Shown: piece after piece, positions 1-8,186 of the stretch
Layout: every line of letters starts with the position of its first letter
Numbering within the stretch: the first letter of the stretch is position 1
Assembly (NCBI GenBank): GCA_046703825.1
Contig: JBJKSO010000065.1
Coordinates: forward strand, 1 to 63,134
DNA: 63,134 bases
Source of the DNA: JBJKSO01 sp046703825
GTDB lineage: Bacteria; Chloroflexota; Dormibacteria; Aeolococcales; Bog-877
Direction: 5' to 3'
The notes under the pieces: generated by a model
The model's input: the letters and a program-made list of their open reading frames with translations, nothing else
The model's database searches: none
What the model was told of the DNA's origin: nothing
Translations under genes and position numbers: made by a program

Positions 1-867
1 CACGCCCCCAAGCACGACTCCGGCAACGGAGCCCATCCCCCCCAGCACCACGATGGCCACTGCGAAGAACGAGGCGTTGAAGGTGAAGGTCTCGGGTGAG
101 ACCAGCTGGTCTTTGGCGGCAAAGATCGCTCCGGCGAGCCCCGCCCACACCGAGCCGAGCATGTAGGCGTACAGCTTGTAGCGGATCACCGCGATCCCAG
201 AACTGGCGGCGGCCAGTTCGTCGTCCTTGATCGCGGCCCAGGCCCGCCCGATTCTGGAATTGCGCAGCCCCATCGTCACCAGGATCGCCACCACCAGCAG
301 TGCCAGTGCCAGCGGGTAGAAGTCGATCGGCTGGATGAACTGATGGCCGAAGAAGGTGGGGTTCTTCCACCCGTAGAGGCCGTTGTACCCGCCGGTCAAG
401 GAGGTGAGGTTCTGGGCAGCGTAGTAGACGATCCCGCCGAACCCCAGCGTCATGATGGCCAGATAGTCGCCGCGGACCCTCAGGGTGGGGAATCCGATGA
501 TGGCGCTGGCGACGACTGCCAAGACGGCACCCATCGGCAGCGTCTCCCAGAGCGAGAAGCCGTGGTACAAGGCGGCGTTGGCAAAGACATAGCCACCGAT
601 GGCGTAGAAGGCCATGTAGCCGAGGTCAAGCAGCCCGGCGAAGCCGATCACCACGTTGAGGCCAACCCCGATCGTGGCCCACAGGGCCATGTCGGTCCAG
701 ATGTCCGGGTAGTAGCTCCCCCCTAGTACATACGGCGCCACGGCGAACCCCAGGCAGATGACCGTGATCGCCACCCGCAGGTAGAGCCGCAGCCGCGGCG
801 GCAACCGTCTGGTGGTGCCCAGAGTTGGACCCAGCTGCGCCCTCCAGCGGGTTATGACGGCGCTCAT
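1..867 (-). CDS. livM: branched-chain amino acid ABC transporter permease LivM (3' end beyond window)
   Basis: Inner-membrane permease of a HAAT-family (LIV-type) ABC importer. The reverse-strand frame stays open from the ATG at 867 to the window edge (289 codons) and begins MSAVITRWRAQLG. It then shows several hydrophobic segments and typical LivM stretches such as GLNVVIGFAGLLDLGYMAFY, LRVRGDYLAIMTLGFGGIV and RNSRIGRAWAAIKDDELAA. The start overlaps the stop of livH by 4 bp (ATGA), so the two are translationally coupled. The C-terminal end and any livG/livF ATPases would lie to the left. The substrate is not fixed by the sequence; the imino-acid catabolic genes across the divergent promoter suggest proline-type compounds (inference). 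Confidence 0.93.
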   Translation of the reverse strand, partial: MSAVITRWRAQLGPTLGTTRRLPPRLRLYLRVAITVICLGFAVAPYVLGGSYYPDIWTDMALWATIGVGLNVVIGFAGLLDLGYMAFYAIGGYVFANAALYHGFSLWETLPMGAVLAVVASAIIGFPTLRVRGDYLAIMTLGFGGIVYYAAQNLTSLTGGYNGLYGWKNPTFFGHQFIQPIDFYPLALALLVVAILVTMGLRNSRIGRAWAAIKDDELAAASSGIAVIRYKLYAYMLGSVWAGLAGAIFAAKDQLVSPETFTFNASFFAVAIVVLGGMGSVAGVVLGGV

Positions 868-1772
868 GCCCGGTCCGCAACCCTTTCGCCCAGGATGCCT
901 TGAGGCCTGAGGGCCAGCACCAAGATCAAGATGGCGAAGACCACCGCCTCCTGCCACTGGTTGGGCAGGAACACCGTGGCGAAGCTGGAGAAGACTCCGA
1001 CGGCGAGACCGCCGACCAAGGCACCGGGCACGTTTCCGATGCCCCCGAGCACCGCCGCCGTGAACGCCACCAGCCCGCCGAACTCGCCCATGTCGTAGGT
1101 GACCGTCCCGTAGTTCACCCCGAACAGAACTCCAGCTACCGCGGCCATTGCCCCTCCGAGGATGAAGGTGACGGTGACTATGCGCGTCGTGTTTATGCCC
1201 ATTAGGGGGGCGCTGCGGGTGTTGGAGGCGATCGCACGCATGGCGCGTCCGGTCTTGGTGAATTGCACGTAGAAGTTGGTGGCGATCATCAACACGATCG
1301 CCACCACCGCAATCATCACCTCGGTCGGCGATATCGTGATCGGACCGAGGTTCCACGGTGTTGACGAAAGCACCTGCGGGTAGTTGAGGGGTTGGGCCCC
1401 GGTGACCACCTGCACGATGCTGATGATCAAGAAGAACATTGCCAGCGAACTGACCAGTGGTGCCAGCGGGGGGGCCCGGCGCAGCGGGCGGTAGGCGATC
1501 CTCTCGACCAAGAACGCCAGCCCTCCGGTGACCAGAGCCGAAGCCACGATGGCGATCACCAGGCCCAAAATCGGGTTGTGGGTGCCGAAGCTGCCGAGAA
1601 GGCTGAACGCCACCACCCCCAGATAGGCGCCCACCTCGTACAGAGCTCCCTGGGCGAAGTTGATCAGCCGAACGATGCCGTAGACCATGGTGTAGCCGAG
1701 GGCGATGAGCCCGTATACAGACCCCACCACCAAGCCGTTGACGATCTGCTGGAGAATCTCCGAAGGGCTCAT
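864..1772 (-). CDS. livH: branched-chain amino acid ABC transporter permease LivH
   Basis: Second permease of the LIV-type importer, 302 residues, the usual LivH length. The N-terminus (ILQQIVNGLVVGSVYGLIAL) and the following YTMVYGIVRLINFAQGALYEVGAYLG block are diagnostic for LivH. About eight hydrophobic segments follow, ending in LALRPQGILGERV. It lies 36 bp downstream of livK and overlaps livM by 4 bp, giving the order livK-livH-livM on the reverse strand. It should form the membrane channel with LivM and take substrate from the LivK protein encoded upstream. Confidence 0.95.
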   Translation of the reverse strand: MSPSEILQQIVNGLVVGSVYGLIALGYTMVYGIVRLINFAQGALYEVGAYLGVVAFSLLGSFGTHNPILGLVIAIVASALVTGGLAFLVERIAYRPLRRAPPLAPLVSSLAMFFLIISIVQVVTGAQPLNYPQVLSSTPWNLGPITISPTEVMIAVVAIVLMIATNFYVQFTKTGRAMRAIASNTRSAPLMGINTTRIVTVTFILGGAMAAVAGVLFGVNYGTVTYDMGEFGGLVAFTAAVLGGIGNVPGALVGGLAVGVFSSFATVFLPNQWQEAVVFAILILVLALRPQGILGERVADRA

Positions 1773-1808
1773 CGCCCGGCTCTCACCGGTTACCGGCTGG
1801 GACGGCGC

Positions 1809-2990
1809 TCACTTCTTCTTGGCGTTGGGGTTCCATTCCACCTTGTTTCCGCCACTGGAAGTGACCTTGTAGATGAGGTACTGCGGCGTCACGTTGTTGC
1901 CCACGCGGTTGAAGTTGATGACGCCGGTGACCCCGTGGTAGCCATGGGTCGACTTGAGACCCTTGATGATCTTGGCCGAACTGGTGGAGTGCTCCTTGCG
2001 AACCACGTTGGCCAGCAGCTCCATCGCGTCATAGGTGTAGCCAGCGAACTCGGTGGGCTGCTTGCCGAACTTCTTGACGTAGGAGTGCACGAACCCCTTG
2101 GCCGTGGTCAGATCCTGCGGGGATGGAGCGCTTGAGAGGTAGCTGCCCACGGTCGAGCTGCCACCGGTCTGGTAGAAGAGGGGCCCGATCACACCGTCGT
2201 CGGAGACGAAGGGGGCCGTGATGCCGAGTGCGCGCGCCTGCTTCACCAGCAATCCCGCGGCGGGGTTGAAGCCGCCGAACTGAATGATTCCGGGGTTGAG
2301 ACCTTTGATTTGCGTCAGCAGCGAGCTGAAGTCGGTGGCGGAGGCGTTGACCCCCTGCGAGCTAAGAATCTTGCCACCCAGCTTCTTGAAGTTCGAGATG
2401 AAGAAGTTTGAGACACCCTGTCCGTAGGTCTCCTCGTCGTTGATGGCGACCGCAGTCTTGATGTGCAGTACCTTGTAGACGAAGTCCGCCTCTACCTGGC
2501 CCTGGAAGTTGTCGGTGCCGCAGACGCGGAAGACATCCTTGTAGCCCTGAAGCGTGAGCTGCGGGTTGGTCGATGCAGCGGTGACCATGGGGATGTTGGC
2601 TTGATGCAGGATCTTGGATGCCGGGATCGAGATGTCCGAGTTGAAGAAGCCGATCACCGCGTCCACGTTGTCGGACACGAAGAGGTGGGCGCAGGCGATG
2701 CCGGTGGCCGGATCGGCCTTGGTGTCGCAGCTGACGACCTTGATCTTGTAACCGCCGACCCCGCCCTTCTTGTTGAGAGCCTGAGCAGCCATGTTGACGG
2801 CGTTGAGGTCGCTCACCCCGTAGGTGGCCTCGGAGCCGGTTATCGGGTTGGCAAATCCGACGGTGAAGGTGCCTTTGGCCTTTGCCGCCACCTGTAGCGT
2901 GGCGCTGCCCAAGGTGAGCCCCAGCATCACCACCCCCGATCCGACCAACAAGGCTAGGGGGCGTGCTGCCCCCCGATACGCGAATCGCAT
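1809..2990 (-). CDS. livK: ABC transporter substrate-binding protein, LivK/Leu-Ile-Val-binding family
   Basis: Extracytoplasmic binding protein of the adjacent LivHM permease, 393 residues. A basic N-terminus is followed by a hydrophobic signal segment (about residues 10-35). No lipobox cysteine is visible, so it may be secreted or anchored by an uncleaved signal. The mature part is a type I periplasmic-binding fold (PBP1/Peripla_BP_6): TVGFANPITGSEATYG near the start, then CDTKADPATGIACAHLFV and VDAVIGFFNSDISIPASKIL. ATG at 2990 is preceded on the reverse strand by a purine-rich AGGAGGGTAAGG-like stretch. It is the first gene of the leftward operon and lies back to back with the GntR gene. 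Confidence 0.93.
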   Translation of the reverse strand: MRFAYRGAARPLALLVGSGVVMLGLTLGSATLQVAAKAKGTFTVGFANPITGSEATYGVSDLNAVNMAAQALNKKGGVGGYKIKVVSCDTKADPATGIACAHLFVSDNVDAVIGFFNSDISIPASKILHQANIPMVTAASTNPQLTLQGYKDVFRVCGTDNFQGQVEADFVYKVLHIKTAVAINDEETYGQGVSNFFISNFKKLGGKILSSQGVNASATDFSSLLTQIKGLNPGIIQFGGFNPAAGLLVKQARALGITAPFVSDDGVIGPLFYQTGGSSTVGSYLSSAPSPQDLTTAKGFVHSYVKKFGKQPTEFAGYTYDAMELLANVVRKEHSTSSAKIIKGLKSTHGYHGVTGVINFNRVGNNVTPQYLIYKVTSSGGNKVEWNPNAKKK

Positions 2991-3047
2991 GTCCTTACCC
3001 TCCTAGGACCTGCCGCCGGTGAGCGTCACAATGGGCGCGCGAATCTG

Positions 3048-3061
3048 TGTTATATAGAACA
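3048..3061. promoter_or_regulatory. candidate GntR operator palindrome overlapping a TATATA element
   Basis: The 14-mer TGTTATATAGAACA is symmetric at 12 of 14 positions (TGTT/AACA arms around a central TATA). It lies between the livK start (2990) and the preferred GntR start (GTG 3071), where an autoregulated FCD-type repressor would bind. The central TATATA could also serve as a -10 element. Function is inferred from position and symmetry. Confidence 0.4.
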
Positions 3062-3070
3062 TGGAGAGCC

Positions 3071-3844
3071 GTGAGTCAAGACCTGCAGCCTCACAAGTCG
3101 AGGGGGTCCCGGTCGCTCAGGACCGACTCCTCGGACGGGGGAGCGGCCTTGCGGCTCCTGGGGCTGGATCGCCGCAGCCTGCGCGACCGTGCCCGGGTTG
3201 CCATCCGTGCCAGCATCGCCACCGGCGAGCTGGGCGAGGATCAGATCTACCCCGTCGCCTACTTCGGCGCCCGCCTGGGCGTCTCCGCCACCCCCATCCG
3301 CGAGGCCCTGTTCGACCTGGCCGGCGAGGGGCTCGTCGAGGTGGTGCGCAACCGCGGCTTCCGGGTGCCACGTCTCAGCGAGCGGGACCTCGACGAGCTC
3401 TACGACCTGCGGCTCATGCTCGAGGTGCCAGCGATGCGGCGGCTGGCTACCCGTCCCGAGCAGCTGGAGGTGCAGCGGCTGCGTCAGCTGGCCCGCGCGA
3501 TGGTCGACCAGGCCCGGCGCAAGGACGTTGCCGACTTTCTCTGGACCGACCGTTCGTTTCACCTGGCGGTGATGGAGGGACTGGGCAACCGCCAGCTGGT
3601 GGAGATGGTGGCCCGCCTCCGCGACCGCACCCGGCTGGCCGGCATCACCGGCATGGCGGAGTCAGGCGTGCTGGTGGAGACCGCGCGCGAACACCTGGAG
3701 CTGTTGGAGGCCTTCGCCGCCCGCGACGGGCGCCGGGCGGAACAGTGGATGCGCCGCCACCTGAGCCACACGAGAGGCCTGTGGGCGGGCCGGAACGAGG
3801 AGGGCCTGGGGCCGTCCCTGGTCCGGGTGGCAGCGTCCAGGTGA
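3071..3844 (+). CDS. GntR-family transcriptional regulator with FCD ligand-binding domain
   Basis: DNA-binding regulator of the FadR/FCD branch. A winged helix occupies the first third (RARVAIRASIATGELGED, then LGVSATPIREALFDLAGEGLVEVVRNRGFRV). An all-helical FCD domain follows (DLDELYDLRLMLEVPAMRRLA, DRSFHLAVMEGLGNRQLVEMV, ARREHLELLEAF-like segment) with the Asp/His residues that usually bind a metal and a small carboxylate. GTG 3071 is preferred because the palindrome at 3048-3061 would then be upstream; a GTG at 3047 in the same frame adds eight residues. It sits between livKHM and the oxidase/dehydrogenase genes and probably controls both directions. Confidence 0.85.
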   Translation: MSQDLQPHKSRGSRSLRTDSSDGGAALRLLGLDRRSLRDRARVAIRASIATGELGEDQIYPVAYFGARLGVSATPIREALFDLAGEGLVEVVRNRGFRVPRLSERDLDELYDLRLMLEVPAMRRLATRPEQLEVQRLRQLARAMVDQARRKDVADFLWTDRSFHLAVMEGLGNRQLVEMVARLRDRTRLAGITGMAESGVLVETAREHLELLEAFAARDGRRAEQWMRRHLSHTRGLWAGRNEEGLGPSLVRVAASR

Positions 3845-3869
3845 GAGCGGCGCCCACACCCGTGGCATC

Positions 3870-5018
3870 TTGACCAGGGGGCGAACCGCGGACGCGGTCA
3901 TCGCCGGCGGGGGTGTCATGGGCTGCGCCATCGCCTACCAGCTCGGCCGCCGCGGCTTGGACGTGGTGCTTTGCGAGCGCGGTGCCTTGGGGGCGCAGTC
4001 CAGCGGACGGTGCGCTGGCGGTGTGCGCCATCAGTTCTCGACCGAGCTCAACGTGCGGCTGCAGCTCCTCTCGGTGGAGATGCTGCGCGGCTTCGCCGAC
4101 GAGGTGGGCCAGCCCTGCGACTTCCGCCAGACCGGCTACCTGATGCTGCTCTCGAGCGAACCGCTGGCGCGGTCCTTCCGGAGGCAGCTCGACATGTGGC
4201 ACCGGCTAGGCATCGACGACGCCTGCTGGGTCGGCCCTGAGCAGGCCAGAGAGCTCGCTCCGGCGCTGCACACCGACGGCGTGATTGGCGCCACCTTCTG
4301 CCCTCGCGACGGCATTGCGTCTCCCAACGACGTCACCCAGGGGTACGCGGCCGCCGCCCGTCGCTTTGGCGCCGAGCTGCGTACGGACTGTGAGGTAGAG
4401 GGTGTCGAGATTGAGGGCGGCCGGGTGGTCGGGGTGACCACGGGCCAAGGCTTCGTTGGCGCTCCGCTGCTGATCAACTGCGCGGGCGCCTGGGCAGGGC
4501 AGCTGGCCGCGATGGCGGGGGTGACGCTGCCGGTGCAGCCCTACCCGAGACAGATATTCGTCACCGAGCCGGCACCCCTGATGACTCCGGCCACGCCGAT
4601 GACGATCGACGTCGAGACCACCTTTTACTTTCACCCCGAGGGCCAGGGCGCGCTATTCGGCATGGGGTCTGGCGGGGAGCTCCCCAGCTTCAGCCTTGAC
4701 GTGGACTGGGGTCTCCTGGAGGAGATCCGGCCGGTTATGGAGAGGCGGGCGCCCTCACTGCTCGAGCTTGGCATCCGGACCGCCTGGGCAGGCCTTTACG
4801 AGATGACTCCCGACCACCAACCGTTCGTCGGCCCGGCCGGCTCGCCGGAAGGGCTCTGGCATGTATGCGGCTTCTCCGGCCACGGCTTCCAGCAGGCACC
4901 GGCAATCGGCCACCTGGTTGCCCAGCTGATCACCGAGGGGGCCAGCGAGCTGGACCTCACCGCGTTCTCCCCCGCTCGTGACCTGGCCGTGAGCGTGCCC
5001 GAGGCCAACGTGATCTGA
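3870..5018 (+). CDS. FAD-dependent oxidoreductase, DAO / sarcosine oxidase beta-like
   Basis: Flavoprotein of the D-amino-acid oxidase (DAO) superfamily, 382 residues from a TTG start. The N-terminal dinucleotide-binding motif is clear (VIAGGGVMGCAIAYQLGRRG, then an acidic/Arg end VVLCER). A second FAD-contact stretch near the C-terminus reads WHVCGFSGHGFQQAPAIGHL. The family oxidises secondary amines such as sarcosine, N-methylproline or D-hydroxyproline, giving an imine or a demethylated product. Its stop overlaps the next gene's ATG by one base (TGATG). The neighbouring proline-pathway genes point to an imino-acid substrate; the exact one cannot be read from the sequence. Confidence 0.85.
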   Translation: MTRGRTADAVIAGGGVMGCAIAYQLGRRGLDVVLCERGALGAQSSGRCAGGVRHQFSTELNVRLQLLSVEMLRGFADEVGQPCDFRQTGYLMLLSSEPLARSFRRQLDMWHRLGIDDACWVGPEQARELAPALHTDGVIGATFCPRDGIASPNDVTQGYAAAARRFGAELRTDCEVEGVEIEGGRVVGVTTGQGFVGAPLLINCAGAWAGQLAAMAGVTLPVQPYPRQIFVTEPAPLMTPATPMTIDVETTFYFHPEGQGALFGMGSGGELPSFSLDVDWGLLEEIRPVMERRAPSLLELGIRTAWAGLYEMTPDHQPFVGPAGSPEGLWHVCGFSGHGFQQAPAIGHLVAQLITEGASELDLTAFSPARDLAVSVPEANVI

Positions 5019-6217
5019 TGTCCGGAGAGCCGCGGGTGGGCGTGATTGGCCTGGGCGCCATGGGATCTGCCGCCGCCTTTCACCTGGCCCGACGCGGAGC
5101 GCGGGTGGTCGGGTTCGAGCGCTTTGGGCCGGCCCACACCCAGGGGTCGTCGCATGGCGAGTCCCGGATCATCCGCAAGGCCTATTACGAGGACCCCTGC
5201 TACGTGCCCTTGCTGATTAGGGCATACGAACTCTGGGCGGAGCTGGAGTCACTGTCTGGCGAGTCTTTGTTCACCCGGACCGGGGGTCTCATGCTGGGAC
5301 TGCCGGACAGCGAGGTGGTGTCGGGTTCCCTGGCGAGCGCTGCCCGCTGGAACCTTGCCTGCCGCCGGCTGACCGCCGGTGAAGTGCACGACCTCTACCC
5401 CGCGTTCCGACCATCCCCGGAGCTGGTCGGGGTGACGGAGCCCGACGCCGGGGTGCTGCGACCGGAGGCGGCTGTGCTCTGCCACCTGCGCGCCGCCGCT
5501 GAGCGGGGAGCCGAGCTCCACTTCGGTGAGCGGGTGGCCGCCTGGTAAGTCACCGGTGGTGCGGTGGAGCTTCGCAGCGCCAGCGGCCAGACCCACCGCT
5601 TCGATTCCCTGGTGATAGCTGCCGGCGCCTGGAGCACCGAAGTGCTGCCGGACTCGCGGCTGCCTTTGACGGTGGAGCGCCAGCTCATGGTCTGGCTGCG
5701 CCCCCCTTCGATCGCGGAGTTCCAGACCGGACGGTTTCCCATCTTCATGTGGGAAGCTCCGACTGGCGGCAGCTGCTACGGCTTCCCCTCCAGCGACAGC
5801 GCCACCGTCAAGGTGGCCCAGCATCACGGTGGGGAGCGCACCGCTCCGGACGACCTTCGCCGTGACTGGGAGTTGGACGAGGCATTGCGGGTGCGGGCGC
5901 AGCTGGCGGACGTGCTACCCGGATTGGCTCGGGCGGAGGTGGCTCGGGCGGTGGCATGCATGTACACCGACACCCCCGACCTCCACTTCGCGCTTGGCCC
6001 GTGTCCGGGGATTCCCCGAGTGAATGTCGCCTGCGGCTTCTCGGGCCACGGCTTCAAGTTCTCCCCGGTGATCGGCGAGGTGATGGCCGATCTGGCGCTT
6101 GAGGGTGAGACCCAGCGGCCCATCGAGCCGCTGTCGCTGTCCCGCTTGCGCGGCCCGGCCGCGACCATGGCCGATCCCGGAGAGCCCCCTCGCCCGAAGC
6201 GACCCAACCGGGGATGA
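5018..6217 (+). pseudogene. monomeric sarcosine oxidase / N-methyltryptophan oxidase-like FAD enzyme, interrupted by an in-frame TAA
   Basis: One continuous frame encodes a full-length (about 399-residue) MSOX/MTOX-family flavoprotein, but codon 177 (5546-5548) is TAA. The part before has the FAD motif GVIGLGAMGSAAAFHLARRG and SSHGESRIIRKAYYED. The part after resumes in the same frame with VIAAGAWSTEVLPDS, the covalent-FAD cysteine region ACMYTDTPD, and CGFSGHGFKFSPVIGEVMADL. Everything except the one codon looks intact, so this is a very recent nonsense mutation, a sequencing error, or a read-through stop. One substitution (for example GAA to TAA) would explain it. It is coupled to the preceding oxidase by a one-base overlap. 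Confidence 0.85.
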
Positions 6218-6595
6218 AGACGCTTGGGATGGGTCCGCGGGTCACTCGCTGACAATCTGGCGCTCGCCCTCGGGCCCTGACTGTGCCGCCGCCCTGGGCG
6301 CCGCCCGACGAGCGGCCCAGCCGCTGACGCGCGTGGTAGTAGAGCAGAGGGATGCGCCCCAGGTCCCAACCGCGGCTGGCGCCAGCGGGTGCCCCGCGCC
6401 GGCCGGCTAAGTGGTGCACGACGCCGGCGACCGACTGCAGCTACCCCCGTGAGCGCTGGAGGTGAAAGAACGTCCGCCACCTCCGCAAGAAGCGACCGCC
6501 CTTGGCGAGGAGAGCGCCGCCGGGTCTGCGGGTCCACAGCGGTGGCGAGGCGAACGCTAAAGTGGCTGCGGATGGGAAGTGGGAGTCCAGGTGCC
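6218..6595. other. intergenic stretch without a recognisable gene
   Basis: Between the interrupted oxidase and the DinB-like gene I see only short GC-driven open frames on both strands, with no family motif. No clear terminator with a T-run or strong promoter could be picked out by eye. Confidence 0.5.
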
Positions 6596-7153
6596 ATGAC
6601 CACCGCGCTCGAGGATTTCGACCAGGCCAGCGAAACCCTGCAGAAGCTGGTGGAGCGTCTCAGGCCGGAGCACCTCCTGGTCCCCACCCCTTGCTCGGAC
6701 TGGAATGTTCGCCAGCTGCTGAACCACCTGGTTCACGGCAACCTCCGCTTCAGCGCCATGGCGAGCGGTGAGCCCGCCCCCGAGCCGGGCGCTGACCTGC
6801 TCGGCGATGACCCGGGTGGGGCGGTGGTAGCGTCCTGCCGCAAGTTCGCCGCCACCATGGCCGCTCCCGGCATGCTGCAGCGCGAACTAACCCATCCGAG
6901 CGGGCCCGCGACGGGGGAACAGCTGGTCTACCTACGCGTCTTCGAGGTAAGCATCCACACGTGGGATCTGTCCCAGGCCACCGGGATGCCGGTGCGGATC
7001 TCGGAACCGATTGCCGAGGCCAGCCTGGAACGCCTCAAGGCCCGCCTGCCGGCAGACAATCGGCCGCCCGGCCTGTTCGCGCCCCCCCAGCCCGTGGCCG
7101 AGGGCGCATCGGTGCTGGAGCGGCTGGTCGCCTACAGCGGGCGTTCCCATTGA
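6596..7153 (+). CDS. TIGR03086-type DinB / mycothiol-dependent maleylpyruvate isomerase-like protein
   Basis: Small metal-binding protein of the DinB-2/MDMPI superfamily, 185 residues. Family hallmarks are DWNVRQLLNHLVHGN (first metal-ligand His) and VFEVSIHTWDLSQATG (second His, in the place of the usual VHTWDLA motif). ATG 6596 is preferred because a GGGAG sequence lies about ten bases upstream; an in-frame ATG at 6572 is possible. Members use thiol cofactors or act as uncharacterised metalloenzymes, so the role here is unknown. It precedes proline dehydrogenase on the same strand by about 70 bp. Confidence 0.8.
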   Translation: MTTALEDFDQASETLQKLVERLRPEHLLVPTPCSDWNVRQLLNHLVHGNLRFSAMASGEPAPEPGADLLGDDPGGAVVASCRKFAATMAAPGMLQRELTHPSGPATGEQLVYLRVFEVSIHTWDLSQATGMPVRISEPIAEASLERLKARLPADNRPPGLFAPPQPVAEGASVLERLVAYSGRSH

Positions 7154-7220
7154 CGGCCGGCTCACCGACCACATCGCCAAACCGGCACCGCCACCGGCCC
7201 GCCGGAAGATTGCTCGGCTC

Positions 7221-8159
7221 ATGAACATATCTGCCAGCGTCGGCGGCAGCGCGCGCAAGGCGATTCTGGTGGCGGCCCAGAATCGCGGCACCGAGGCATT
7301 CATGAACCGCTACGCCATGCGCCTGGGAGCGCGGAGGTTCGTGGCCGGCGAGACGCTCGACGAGTGCATTGAAGTCATCCGTCGGCTTAACGCCTCGGGC
7401 TTCAAGTGCAACGCCACCGAACTCGGTGAGGCAGTCCAGACCGAGGCCGACGCCGCCCGGGCCGTGGCGGACTACCGGGTGCTGCTCCGCCGTCTGGCCC
7501 AGGAAGGGCTGAACGCCAACGTCGCCCTGAAGCTCACCCTCATGGGCCTGGCTATCGATCCGGCGCTGGCCGAAAGCAACCTGCGCACACTGCTGGACCT
7601 GGCGCGCGAGCTCAACGTGTTCATCCGGATCGACATGGAAGAGTCAACCTATGTTGACCACACGCTGCGCATTTTCACGGCCCTTCGCCAGGCCGGCTAC
7701 ACCAACTTGGGCACCGTGCTCCAGTCCTATCTCTACCGCTCGGCGGCAGACCTTCAGAACCTGCTTGCGCTGGAACCCAACCTACGCCTGGTCAAGGGAG
7801 CCTATCTCGAGAGCAGCCAGGTGGCCTTCCCGGCCAAGAAGGACGTTGACCGCAACTACTTGGATTTGGCCTTCGCCGCCCTCACCCGTCCCGGGTACAC
7901 GGCCATCGCCACCCACGATGAGGAGATCATTGAGGCGGTGATACGGTTCACCGACCGCCACCAGATTGAGCGTGAAAGATTCGAATTTCAGATGCTGTAC
8001 GGTGTGCGCCAGCAGCTCCAGCGGTCTCTGGTGCAGCGCGGCCACACGGTCCTGATCGCTACCAGCTACGGCACCCATTGGTACCCTTTCTTCATGCGGC
8101 GCTTGGCGGAGAGGCCCGCCAACCTGCTGTTCCTGCTTCGCAACGTGCTGCGCGGCTGA
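7221..8159 (+). CDS. proline dehydrogenase (monofunctional)
   Basis: FAD-dependent oxidation of L-proline to 1-pyrroline-5-carboxylate, with electrons passed to the membrane. The 312-residue length matches the short monofunctional (Thermus-like) enzymes rather than PutA. Characteristic stretches are ALKLTLMGLAID, FIRIDMEESTYVDHTL, GTVLQSYLYRSAADL, LRLVKGAYLES, TAIATHDEEII and FEFQMLYGVR. The frame is open further upstream, but homology begins near ATG 7221 (MNISASVGGSARKAIL). The next gene encodes the second enzyme of the pathway 27 bp downstream. Some family members also oxidise hydroxyproline, so the substrate could be proline or a hydroxylated analogue. Confidence 0.93.
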   Translation: MNISASVGGSARKAILVAAQNRGTEAFMNRYAMRLGARRFVAGETLDECIEVIRRLNASGFKCNATELGEAVQTEADAARAVADYRVLLRRLAQEGLNANVALKLTLMGLAIDPALAESNLRTLLDLARELNVFIRIDMEESTYVDHTLRIFTALRQAGYTNLGTVLQSYLYRSAADLQNLLALEPNLRLVKGAYLESSQVAFPAKKDVDRNYLDLAFAALTRPGYTAIATHDEEIIEAVIRFTDRHQIERERFEFQMLYGVRQQLQRSLVQRGHTVLIATSYGTHWYPFFMRRLAERPANLLFLLRNVLRG

Positions 8160-8186
8160 GCTGCCCAAGGCCGCCTACTGGAGGAG

